DNA of 64,000 bases from Fodinibius sp036381435. GTDB lineage: Bacteria; Bacteroidota; Rhodothermia; Balneolales; Balneolaceae. Below, one piece after another: positions 18,361-26,273 of this stretch. The translations under genes and the position numbers were made by a program. Each line of letters starts with the position of its first letter. Position 1 is the first letter of the stretch. The stretch is taken from contig DASVCW010000039.1 of the NCBI GenBank assembly GCA_036381435.1, forward strand, positions 1 through 64,000. Reading direction: 5' to 3'. A model generated the notes under the pieces. The model saw only the letters and a program-made list of their open reading frames with translations, ran no database searches and was not told the DNA's origin.

Positions 18361-19461
18361 CTACTTCTTTTTCACAAACGGCGGTTTTTGGACTTTAGCC
18401 TCTGCCTTTTTATTCCGGATTTCAATAAAAACTGAACTTCCGTCTTGGGCGTGGTCATTGGCGATATAGCCCATCCCGATATTTTTGCCCAAAGTGATGG
18501 AGCGCGATCCACTGGTCACAAAACCGATTTCATTATCGCTTTCATCAAAAATTTTATAGCCCGAACGCGGGATAGAACGCTTATCATCAACGGTAAAACC
18601 CACCAATTTTCGGTTAAGGCCCGCTTCTTTGACTTTCAGAAGTGCTTCACGCCCGATAAATTCACCTTTATCTAATTTCGTCAGCCAGCCCATTCGTGCT
18701 TCCAGCGGGTTGGTATCTTTCGTAATGTCATTGCCGTAAAGTGCATAGCCCATTTCAAGACGGAGTGTATCACGGGCACCGAGTCCACATGGTTCGATAT
18801 CAAACTCCTCTCCGGCTTCCATAATCGCATTCCAGATAGCTTCGGGGTCGGCACTATTTTTGTTGAAGTATAGCTCAAATCCTTTTTCACCCGTGTAGCC
18901 TGTCGCTGAGATGGTGATATCATCAAAGCCTGTAAGCTTACCGGTTTCAAAGGTATAAAACTTGATGGCTGACAGGTCGGTATTGGTCAGCTTTTGCAGT
19001 GTTTCCACTGATTTTGGTCCCTGAACAGCCAATAAACAGGTATCACCAGAAATATCTTCAAGCGCGGCATCAAAAGAATTGTTCTTCTCAATCCATTCAA
19101 AATCTTTAGGAATATTTGATGCATTTACGACTAAGATGTACTCCTTTTCATCGAGCGTATATACCAGCAGGTCGTCAACAATACCACCGTCTTCATAACA
19201 CATCGCTGAATATTGTGCCTTGCCCGGCTCCAATTTTGAGACATCATTGATAGTAATGTGCTGAATCAATTCCAGGGCTTCTTCTCCGGTCACATAAAAT
19301 TCACCCATGTGTGAGACATCAAACACCCCCACTCCGGTTCGCACCGCCTGATGTTCTTTTTTGATACTTTCGTATTGCACCGGCATTTCAAATCCACCAA
19401 AGTCAATGAGTTTCGCGCCTGCTTTTTGGTGTATTTCGTAAAATGGAGTTCGTTTGAGCAT
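18361..19461 (-). CDS. gcvT: Aminomethyltransferase, glycine cleavage T protein
   Basis: 366 aa from the ATG at 19461 (upstream in-frame codons are not homologous). It starts M-L-K-R-T-P-F-Y-E-I-H and has the folate-site segments F-D-V-S-H-M-G-E-F, Q-Y-S-A-M-C-Y-E-D-G-G-I-V-D-D-L and T-G-Y-T-G-E-K-G-F-E-L, plus the C-terminal domain with R-K-L-V-G-F. It moves the aminomethyl carbon of glycine to tetrahydrofolate in the glycine cleavage system. GcvH and GcvP are not in the window, and no glycine riboswitch is seen upstream. Confidence 0.95.
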   Translation of the reverse strand: MLKRTPFYEIHQKAGAKLIDFGGFEMPVQYESIKKEHQAVRTGVGVFDVSHMGEFYVTGEEALELIQHITINDVSKLEPGKAQYSAMCYEDGGIVDDLLVYTLDEKEYILVVNASNIPKDFEWIEKNNSFDAALEDISGDTCLLAVQGPKSVETLQKLTNTDLSAIKFYTFETGKLTGFDDITISATGYTGEKGFELYFNKNSADPEAIWNAIMEAGEEFDIEPCGLGARDTLRLEMGYALYGNDITKDTNPLEARMGWLTKLDKGEFIGREALLKVKEAGLNRKLVGFTVDDKRSIPRSGYKIFDESDNEIGFVTSGSRSITLGKNIGMGYIANDHAQDGSSVFIEIRNKKAEAKVQKPPFVKKK

Positions 19462-19548
19462 GTATTTGGGTTGAGTTTGATTAGCAAAAACAGATCGCCA
19501 AAATACGGATTTATCAGTAGAATGAAGAATGGAATAATGGAACACTGA

Positions 19549-19623
19549 TCGAACGGATTTTACAGATTGGCACTGATTAATTTTTATCTGAGTGTATCAG
19601 TTAAATCCGCGTAATCTGTGTTC
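19549..19623. repeat. Dispersed repeat (ACAGATT/AATCTGTG type)
   Basis: An imperfect inverted stretch with ACAGATTGGCACTGATT and CGCGTAATCTGTGTTC between gcvT and mrp starts. Similar GAT/ATC-rich stretches lie at 20842-20917, 45478-45528 and 49981-50079, so this is another dispersed intergenic family. Confidence 0.5.
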
Positions 19624-19705
19624 AAAAAACGTTTAGCATCCGGTTTAAAATCCTTATCTTTCGGCACTAATTATTTTTGCCCTAACCCAAGAATTTGCTA
19701 TAAAA

Positions 19706-20848
19706 ATGGCGATTAACAAGCAACAAATCCGCACTGTCCTCACCCATGTGATGCATCCCGAGATGGAGAAAGATCTTATCACTCTGGATATGATCGAAGA
19801 CCTGGTTATCCAGGATACTTTTATCACTTTTACGATTGATTTGCCCGAAAAAAATGCTTCACTGGAAGCATACCTTAAGAAAGAATGTGAAGAAGCTATT
19901 CGAAAATTTGTAGATAATGACGCGGTTTTGGATATCACTACTGCCGTCAATATTTCTAAATTCCGGGAAGACAAAGGGGAATTTCCGGGACAGGGACATC
20001 GCAATAAGCAGAAAGAAAAGGAAGAATCAGAAGAATTGTTATCAGGCGTTAAGAATATTATCGCGGTGGCTTCGGGAAAAGGCGGCGTGGGCAAATCAAC
20101 TGTTGCAGTGAATTTGGCGTGCGGGCTGGCGCGAACAGGAGCCAAAGTCGGACTGCTTGATACTGATATTTACGGACCCAGTATCCCAACCATGTTTGAT
20201 GTACATGAACGACCAAACATCACCACACGCAAAAAGCTGATTCCACTTGAAAAATATGGTGTCCGTTTTTTGTCGATGGGGTTGTTAGTAGATCCTGATC
20301 AGGCGATGATCTGGCGCGGGCCGATGGTGACCAGCGCAGTGAAACAGTTTATGGAAGAAGTGGAGTGGGGTGAACTGGATTACCTGGTGCTCGACCTGCC
20401 TCCCGGAACCGGGGATATTCAGCTTACGCTGGTTCAAACCGTGCCGCTTACCGGTGCTGTGGTCGTTTCAACCCCTCAAACCGTGGCGCTTGATGATGCG
20501 CGAAAAGGCGTGGCCATGTTCAAAAAGGTGAATGTGCCGGTCCTGGGAATCGTTGAAAATATGGCCTACTTCATTCCTGAAGACATGCCGGAAAAGAAGT
20601 ATCATATTTTCGGAAAACACGGGGCGCGGAATTTGGCGGAGCGGATGGGAATCAACTTTCTGGGTGAAGTTCCACTGGAGCAGGCGGTGCGGGAAAGCGG
20701 TGATGAAGGAAAACCGATTGTACTCAATGGGCTGGAATCAAAATCAGCCCAGGCTTTTGTAGAGCTTTCGAATAATGTGATTCAGCAATTAGCGCTTCGA
20801 AATAAGGAAGCGGCCACTGAAAAAATCGATATCAAAATACATCGCTGA
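19706..20848 (+). CDS. mrp: Mrp/ApbC-family Fe-S cluster carrier ATPase
   Basis: 380 aa. An N-terminal MIP18/DUF59 domain (about 5-85) is followed by a P-loop ATPase with A-S-G-K-G-G-V-G-K-S-T, the switch D-T-D-I-Y-G-P-S-I-P, and D-L-P-P-G-T-G-D. It loads Fe-S clusters onto apoproteins. At the usual C-x-x-C after the M-x-Y-F motif this protein reads E-D-M-P-E-K-K-Y, so the bridging cysteines are absent, as I recall for several Bacteroidota homologues. It has its own promoter region. Confidence 0.93.
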   Translation: MAINKQQIRTVLTHVMHPEMEKDLITLDMIEDLVIQDTFITFTIDLPEKNASLEAYLKKECEEAIRKFVDNDAVLDITTAVNISKFREDKGEFPGQGHRNKQKEKEESEELLSGVKNIIAVASGKGGVGKSTVAVNLACGLARTGAKVGLLDTDIYGPSIPTMFDVHERPNITTRKKLIPLEKYGVRFLSMGLLVDPDQAMIWRGPMVTSAVKQFMEEVEWGELDYLVLDLPPGTGDIQLTLVQTVPLTGAVVVSTPQTVALDDARKGVAMFKKVNVPVLGIVENMAYFIPEDMPEKKYHIFGKHGARNLAERMGINFLGEVPLEQAVRESGDEGKPIVLNGLESKSAQAFVELSNNVIQQLALRNKEAATEKIDIKIHR

Positions 20849-20917
20849 TTGAGCTGATTTATCAGATTCTGCTGATTTAATCAATGCAATCTGCGCCATC
20901 AGCTTAATCTGCGTTCC
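20842..20917. repeat. Dispersed repeat (GCTGATT/AATCTGCG type)
   Basis: GATT/AATC-rich inverted stretch between the convergent ends of mrp and hutG, matching the family at 19549-19623 and 49981-50079. Confidence 0.5.
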
Positions 20918-21851
20918 GTTCGCTTAACCCCAGCAGAAAGTTCCAAACGGTGAGGGCGCCTAACTTTGTGGTTTGATTATCGCGGTCAAACTTCGGGTTT
21001 ACCTCAGACAGGTCGAAAGAAGCAACTTTCTCATTTCGTCCTGCGAGATAAGCGGCGGTCAGCCATAGGTCAGATGGTAACCCGTTGGCACAGGGTGCGC
21101 TTACACCGGGAGCTTGCGATTGATCGACCGCATCCATATCAAAAGTGACCATCAGGCGATCACTATTATGTTCGCTAAAGAAACCGGAAATGGAGGTGAT
21201 GTTTGTTTCATCCCGAAATAAACACCGTCCGTTATTGTTTTTGATAAAATCAAGATGTGATTTTGCTACCGAATGCGACTGTAAACCCGCTACAAAATAT
21301 TGCTCATAGCAGTCGCTTTCATGTTCAATTGCCTGACGAAAGGGTGAACCGGAATGAGCTTTTCCATCTTTTAAGGGACGCACATCCGTATGCGCATCAA
21401 GGTTGAAGATGGAGGTTTTTAGCCCCGCTTCAGTATAGCCTGAAAAATGTCCGAATGCTGTTTCGTGTCCCCCGCCAAGAATAATGGGCACTATATTTTG
21501 CTCTAAAAATCCCGCCACAACTTTTCCCAGCACCTGCTGATCGGCTTCAACATCACCTGTGATTTGCACATTACCGACATCAATCGAATTCTTTAGCAAA
21601 TCAACAAACAGTTCGTAAGAATCAGCGGGCGGAGTCATTTTATAAAACTGTTTGCGAATAGCATCCGGGGCTTGAGATGCGCCGGGACGTCCCCCGTTTC
21701 GCTTCACACCTTCATCCGAGGGGAAACCGATAATTGCGACTTTGGGAGTGGCGTTTTTTTCATCTACAGAATCACCCAAAAGCTGACCAATTCGGGGATC
21801 ATCGGCAGCGGTTTGAGATGATTTAATCGGTGAAGCTTTTAGGAGGCTCAT
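20904..21851 (-). CDS. hutG: Formimidoylglutamase (arginase superfamily)
   Basis: 315 aa of the ureohydrolase fold with the Mn-binding motifs: G-G-G-H-E-T-A-F-G, N-L-D-A-H-T-D-V-R, and F-D-M-D-A-V-D-Q-S. It hydrolyses N-formimidoyl-glutamate to glutamate and formamide, the last step of histidine degradation. Substrate assignment rests on family and on the other hut genes in this window (hutI 24.3 kb, hutH 26.3 kb, hutU 41.9 kb). Agmatinase or arginase is less likely. The terminator of the upstream VOC gene separates it from that gene. Confidence 0.85.
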   Translation of the reverse strand: MSLLKASPIKSSQTAADDPRIGQLLGDSVDEKNATPKVAIIGFPSDEGVKRNGGRPGASQAPDAIRKQFYKMTPPADSYELFVDLLKNSIDVGNVQITGDVEADQQVLGKVVAGFLEQNIVPIILGGGHETAFGHFSGYTEAGLKTSIFNLDAHTDVRPLKDGKAHSGSPFRQAIEHESDCYEQYFVAGLQSHSVAKSHLDFIKNNNGRCLFRDETNITSISGFFSEHNSDRLMVTFDMDAVDQSQAPGVSAPCANGLPSDLWLTAAYLAGRNEKVASFDLSEVNPKFDRDNQTTKLGALTVWNFLLGLSERNAD

Positions 21852-21880
21852 TTAAGAAGTTGAAATTATAAGTTAAATAA

Positions 21881-21911
21881 AAAAGGCCTGATTGCTCAGG
21901 CCTTCTAAAAA
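21881..21911 (-). terminator. Intrinsic terminator after VOC gene
   Basis: Stem AAGGCCTGA/TCAGGCCTT with a 4-nt loop, followed on the minus strand by a run of T. It lies just after the stop of the VOC gene at 21919. Confidence 0.85.
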
Positions 21912-21918
21912 TTTAGAT

Positions 21919-22311
21919 TTAATTATCAGAATGCAAGCCTATGCGATTCCCTTCGGTATCCTCAAAAATTGCCATATAACCATATTCATCAGTTATTTTT
22001 GTCTTGGGCTGAAGAACTTTGCCACCTTCTTCTTCAATTTTGTCTACTACGGTTTGCAAGTCGGGGTTCGAATTAAAATAAACCAAGGTACCTTCATGGC
22101 TCGGTTTATATTCTTCGTGCTGGCACAGTGCTCCGCCCACACCTCCATCTTCAGCTGGGAACATGCTCATTTTAAAATTGTCCAGCTCTATATCATCCAT
22201 TTCAATGTCGAAGATATTTTGATAGAATTTTTTTGCTCTTTTAATATCGATTGCCGGAACCTCAAACCAGGCAACTACATTTTTCATCTTTTTTACTGTT
22301 TGGGTAGCCAT
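21919..22311 (-). CDS. VOC / glyoxalase-like family protein
   Basis: 130 aa. The start is set at 22311 where a GGAGAG ribosome-binding site precedes ATG; the in-frame Met 11 codons upstream is not needed. The fold pattern fits vicinal-oxygen-chelate proteins: W-F-E-V-P-A-I-D-I-K-R-A-K-K-F-Y, then a mid G-G-V-G-G-A-L-C segment and Y-G-Y-M-A-I-F-E-D-T-E-G-N-R-I-G-L-H. Members bind a metal and act on small molecules; the substrate is unknown. Monocistronic with a clear terminator. Confidence 0.9.
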   Translation of the reverse strand: MATQTVKKMKNVVAWFEVPAIDIKRAKKFYQNIFDIEMDDIELDNFKMSMFPAEDGGVGGALCQHEEYKPSHEGTLVYFNSNPDLQTVVDKIEEEGGKVLQPKTKITDEYGYMAIFEDTEGNRIGLHSDN

Positions 22312-22458
22312 AATTCTCTCCATTAAAATTAAAGTTAGGTTCATTTTACAATTAATTTGACTTAGCCGCTACTGTTTTATTTTGTACAATTTCGGAAGGG
22401 AAATGTTCTTATCACTTCAGTTGTTTTAGTAGAAATTAAAGAATCAAGAAAGCCTGTA

Positions 22459-23544
22459 ATGAATAACCTGCATCCGCTGGTCAAAACCAATCTTATTTTT
22501 CTGCTATTTTTCCTGATTTTCGGCGGCATGTATTTTGCCAGTGCATTTCTGATCCCCTTCATTTTTGCGGCCATTCTGGCTATGTTGTTAACCCCCCTAT
22601 GCAGAAAAATGGAAGGCGCGGGTATTAATAAAGCCTTATCTGCTTTCTTATGTGTAATGCTAATTGTGTTTATTGTCTTAGGGGTCGGAGCCATGCTTTC
22701 GGCTCAAATAGCCAGTTTTACCGGCAATATTCCTCAATTTGAGCAGCAAATCACTCAAAAAATAAATGAGCTGCAGCAATACATTCAAAACACCTTCGGC
22801 ATATCTCTGCAAAAACAGGCAGATGCTATTAAGCAGGATTCATCGGGGCTTAACATCAGCACATATATTTTTGGCTTTCTGGGATCCTTCGCCAATATAA
22901 TGACAAGCTCTTTACTTACGCTGGTTTATATATTTCTGCTTTTGTATTACCGCTCAAGATTCCCAAAATTTATTTTGATGGTGGTTTCTGATGACAAGAA
23001 AGAAAAAGCGCAGCATGTGATTGACGATTCCAGCGAGGTTGCACAACAGTACCTTACGGGACGTGGAATTATGATGCTCATTCTTGCTGTGGAATATTCT
23101 ATAGGACTAATGATCGTAGGATTACAAAATGCTCTTTTTATCGCAGTTCTTGCCGCTTTGTTAAGCATCATCCCTTATGTGGGAAATATTATCGGTGGCG
23201 GGCTCGCCCTGCTGATGGCTTTGGTACAAGGAGGAGATACCTCGACAATTATTGGCGTTCTTATTGTATTTACAATCACCCAACTATTCGAGAATTATGT
23301 ACTGGAACCACTTGTAGTGGGGGCGGAGGTGGATATCCACCCCTTTTTTACGATTGTGATTATTGTAATCGGAGGGTTAATCTGGGGTATTGCGGGAATG
23401 ATTTTAGCCATCCCCATGCTGGCTATTCTGAAAATCATTTTCAGCAATATAGAATCCCTGCACCCCTACGCCTACCTGATCGGTGATAACCGAAAAAGGA
23501 AAAAGCCGGAGTTTGTTGATAAGGTTAAGGAGTGGTTTTCTTGA
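22459..23544 (+). CDS. AI-2E family transporter (PerM/YdiK type)
   Basis: 361 aa with seven to eight membrane helices in the 2-3-3 pattern of this family: two at the N-terminus, an extracytoplasmic stretch (about 95-135), then I-M-M-L-I-L-A-V-E-Y-S-I-G, L-L-S-I-I-P-Y-V-G-N-I-I-G-G-G and the conserved E-P-L-V-V-G. Members were first linked to autoinducer-2 export but many are Na+/H+ antiporters or uncharacterised; the substrate here is open. The gene is followed by a REP copy. Confidence 0.88.
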   Translation: MNNLHPLVKTNLIFLLFFLIFGGMYFASAFLIPFIFAAILAMLLTPLCRKMEGAGINKALSAFLCVMLIVFIVLGVGAMLSAQIASFTGNIPQFEQQITQKINELQQYIQNTFGISLQKQADAIKQDSSGLNISTYIFGFLGSFANIMTSSLLTLVYIFLLLYYRSRFPKFILMVVSDDKKEKAQHVIDDSSEVAQQYLTGRGIMMLILAVEYSIGLMIVGLQNALFIAVLAALLSIIPYVGNIIGGGLALLMALVQGGDTSTIIGVLIVFTITQLFENYVLEPLVVGAEVDIHPFFTIVIIVIGGLIWGIAGMILAIPMLAILKIIFSNIESLHPYAYLIGDNRKRKKPEFVDKVKEWFS

Positions 23545-23568
23545 TACAGTAAAAACTAGTAAAAAATA

Positions 23569-23608
23569 GATTCTAACCCTGACAGGGTTCCAAAACCCTG
23601 TCAGGGTT
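23569..23608. repeat. REP palindrome flanking transposase (left copy)
   Basis: AACCCTGACAGGGTT and AAACCCTGTCAGGGTT form a double palindrome. An identical 40-bp copy is at 24289-24328, and the RAYT-like gene lies between them. Confidence 0.9.
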
Positions 23609-23638
23609 GAAAGACGATGGAAGATGAGTTTAATGCAC

Positions 23639-24263
23639 TTATTCCACTTCAAATCCTTTTAAAATCATCGTTTCTTCGTGTGCTACTAAAAAACCTTCCT
23701 TACCACCAAATTGTTTTATTGTTTCTTCTGTATTTATCTTGGTTTGCTTATCTGTTAAATAAACCCTGTAGGAGGAATAGGGATAGACACGATAATCATT
23801 AACTAAACCATGAAGCTGAGGATTTTGATGGATATAGCATATTAAATTACAAAAATAACTTTCCTCATTAACCTTTCTCCTCTTAAAAGGACGATCGAAT
23901 AAAGAACCTGTTCGATCATATTTTTTATTAAATGCTTGAGTATAAGCATTAAAAGTATGCCCTAATTGTTGAGATATTAATTGAGAATTCAATTCTTTGT
24001 TAGAAAGCCGATCTAAAGTACCTTCTTCAAAAGATTCCACTTTCAATAATTTTTCTACTTCATTTTGATTTCGAACTCTTACAAAAAAGATGAAAATGAT
24101 TTTTTAATAAACAATAAGCGAAAGTATCAAATACAGGATAGCAATATCTACCATACTTCTTTAGAAAGAAATCATAATTCATATCCTCGACAAACAAATT
24201 CTCCCTGTTATTCCCCCGATTATAAATGTGGTAATAATTATCTGCCTTTAATGGTTCATGCAT
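23639..24263 (-). pseudogene. REP-associated tyrosine transposase (RAYT), frameshifted
   Basis: Two adjoining frames make one Y1/HUH transposase. The first (start 24263) reads Y-Y-H-I-Y-N-R-G-N-N-R-E-N and C-L-L-K-N-H-F-H-L, the HUH metal site; it then stops early. Dropping one base from a run of six A on the plus strand (24083-24088) restores H-F-H-L-F-V-R-V-R-N-Q-N-E-V-E-K-L-L-K, joining it to the second frame, which has the Y1 helix with F-N-A-Y-T-Q-A-F-N-K-K-Y and the R-x-G-S-L-F segment. Identical REP palindromes flank it. Decay or a sequencing slip in the run are both possible. Confidence 0.88.
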
Positions 24264-24288
24264 TTTTTCCTTTGTTAGTTAATAAGTC

Positions 24289-24328
24289 GATTCTAACCCT
24301 GACAGGGTTCCAAAACCCTGTCAGGGTT
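24289..24328. repeat. REP palindrome flanking transposase (right copy)
   Basis: Identical to 23569-23608, including the leading GATTCT. It ends at the stop codon of hutI and could also act as its terminator. Confidence 0.9.
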
Positions 24329-25538
24329 AAATTTCTTTTCCCCTTATAAACACCCCCTCACAGCACGAGCCCCGGTAATGATACATCCAGAAGTTAGGAT
24401 CGGGGGCATCAACCACAGTAAAATTGGCAAACTTTCCTTCTTCAATGGATCCGAATTGCCGATCGCGATGAATGGCTTTGGCTGCATAAATAGTTGCTCC
24501 TTTCAATACTTCGGCAGGAGTTAACCGTCCCTGGTTACAAGTGAGCATCATCGCCAAAGGCAGATCATAAGAAGGTGCGGAACCGGGGTTAAAATCAGTT
24601 GCCACGGCCACTTTCACACCGCCTTCAACCAGCTTTTGGCAATTTAAAGGAGTTTCCTGCGTATAAAGCGAAGCAAGCGGCAGTGTTACTCCCACAACAT
24701 TCGCTTCAGCCATTGCCGCAATGCCTTCATCCGATATTTTTTCCAGATGATCGGCACTGGCGGCTTCAACTTCGGCAGCAAGTTCGGCTCCTCCGCAGGA
24801 AGTAAGCTGATCGGCATGAAGTTTAGGGGTGAGTCCTGCTGCTTGTGCGGTTACTAAAATCCGCCGTGATTCTTCAATGCTAAAGGCTGAATCTTCGGCG
24901 AAAATATCACAGAACTCAGCTAAATTCCGTTCAGCTACGGCAGGAATCATTTCATTAATCAGCAAATCTATATAGCCTTCCCGGTTATCTTTGTATTCCG
25001 GCGGAATGGTATGCGCGCCCAGAAAAGTGGATACTATTTCCACCGGCTGCTCTTCTGCCAGTCGTCGATATACGCGCAGCGTTTTTAGTTCATCTTCCAG
25101 CGATAAACCATAGCCGCTTTTACATTCCACAGTGGTTATCCCCCCCTTCACCATTTCCTTTAAAAAACCGGATGCTTTTTTATAGAGTTCATCTTCAGAT
25201 GCCTGCCGCGTAGCTTTTACGGTTGAAAGAATTCCCCCTCCCGCTTTGGCAATTTCGAGATAGCTTTTTCCCTGAACTCGCATCTCGAACTCATCGGGCC
25301 GCCAACCGCCAAATGCCAGATGCGTATGGCAATCGACTAATCCAGGAATTACCATTTTCCCTCCGGCATCGTGGGTTTCATCACCGACATATTCTTCCGG
25401 CAAATTGTTTTCTGCCCCTATCCATTCAATGGTTTCATCCTTCCAGACAATTGCCGCGTTTTTTACCGGATGAATGTCTGATTGCCCGTCCTTGTCACGA
25501 CAGGTAGCTAAATATCCTATGTTTTTGAGAATTGGCAT
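24327..25538 (-). CDS. hutI: Imidazolonepropionase
   Basis: 403 aa amidohydrolase with the metal motif V-D-C-H-T-H-L-A-F-G-G, the later K-L-H-A-D-Q (metal His), and A-T-D-F-N-P-G-S-A-P-S, all as in HutI. It opens the imidazolone ring in step three of histidine degradation. Its start follows the stop of the ParE-like toxin gene directly, so a toxin-antitoxin module has entered the hut region, between hutH and hutI. Confidence 0.95.
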   Translation of the reverse strand: MPILKNIGYLATCRDKDGQSDIHPVKNAAIVWKDETIEWIGAENNLPEEYVGDETHDAGGKMVIPGLVDCHTHLAFGGWRPDEFEMRVQGKSYLEIAKAGGGILSTVKATRQASEDELYKKASGFLKEMVKGGITTVECKSGYGLSLEDELKTLRVYRRLAEEQPVEIVSTFLGAHTIPPEYKDNREGYIDLLINEMIPAVAERNLAEFCDIFAEDSAFSIEESRRILVTAQAAGLTPKLHADQLTSCGGAELAAEVEAASADHLEKISDEGIAAMAEANVVGVTLPLASLYTQETPLNCQKLVEGGVKVAVATDFNPGSAPSYDLPLAMMLTCNQGRLTPAEVLKGATIYAAKAIHRDRQFGSIEEGKFANFTVVDAPDPNFWMYHYRGSCCEGVFIRGKEI

Positions 25539-25838
25539 TTATCGATCTTCTAAAACTTTTGAAATATTTCTGCTTAAATGAAGGCAAGCGTATATTCGAA
25601 TATAACTTCCATTTTCGATTCTATAGAATAGGGCATATGGAAAACTTTTAATAAGTACTGCCCTAAGGTTTTTAAATTTCCGAGGAAATGCTTTGGGCAT
25701 AGCTTGAACAGATTCAACAGACTGTTCTATTTCCGCTAAAAATTTAGCCCCAAGTCCTTTCTGATGTTTTTCGTACCATTCAATAGCATCTCCAACATCC
25801 TCTTTAGCTATTTCAAGAAACGTTACTTTAAACGTCAT
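25539..25838 (-). CDS. ParE/RelE-family toxin
   Basis: 99 aa with the type II toxin pattern: V-T-F-L-E-I-A-K-E-D-V-G-D-A-I-E-W-Y-E-K, R-K-F-K-N-L-R-A-V-L-I-K-S-F-P-Y-A-L-F-Y-R, ending in I-Y-A-C-L-H-L-S-R-N. The Arg and Tyr positions shared by the ParE branch are present. It overlaps its antitoxin by 11 bp, so the two are coupled. ParE toxins act on gyrase and RelE on ribosome-bound mRNA; which applies cannot be told. Confidence 0.9.
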   Translation of the reverse strand: MTFKVTFLEIAKEDVGDAIEWYEKHQKGLGAKFLAEIEQSVESVQAMPKAFPRKFKNLRAVLIKSFPYALFYRIENGSYIRIYACLHLSRNISKVLEDR

Positions 25839-26052
25839 ACTTTTTTTTCAACTCATCCCGAACTGCTTCCCATGGAGTCATCTCTTCCGGATGCTCTTCA
25901 GCATACCTTATTCTCCTTTCCAATTCCTCTTTCTGAGCATCAGTTAACTCAATATCTTCTTCACCAAAAACTTCACTCCAAAGTTCGCCCGCTAAACGCA
26001 GCTTTTCATCTTTAGACAAGCTATTTAAGGCTGGAATTTTCTCTTTAATCAT
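25828..26052 (-). CDS. Antitoxin, addiction-module component family (PF09720-like)
   Basis: 74 aa, mostly helical: L-S-K-D-E-K-L-R-L-A-G-E-L-W near the N-terminus and a C-terminal L-T-D-A-Q-K-E-E-L-E-R-R segment, then T-P-W-E-A-V-R, which are the signatures of this antitoxin family. It is first in the module and overlaps the toxin gene. The usual role is to neutralise the toxin and repress the shared promoter. Confidence 0.9.
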   Translation of the reverse strand: MIKEKIPALNSLSKDEKLRLAGELWSEVFGEEDIELTDAQKEELERRIRYAEEHPEEMTPWEAVRDELKKKYDV

Positions 26053-26273
26053 AAAAACCTCTTCAGTTTAACTGTAAATAAGAAAGTTTAGTGATGAAGT
26101 AAATTGCTTTTATAAAACGAGTTGCATCAGCTAAAATTTTAACCATATGCAACGTGTCTCTGAGATCATTATTTATAATCTTGCAAAAGGTGCCACCTTA
26201 TCATAAGCTTCTCTTTTAATTTCAAGCAAGCCCCTCACTGTTTATAGGGAGAGGTTGGGTGGGCAAAAGTTCA

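Noticed and set aside
19462..19705. Glycine riboswitch or other RNA element between gcvT and mrp
   Set aside because: No riboswitch-like conserved stems were visible; the stretch matches a dispersed intergenic repeat instead.
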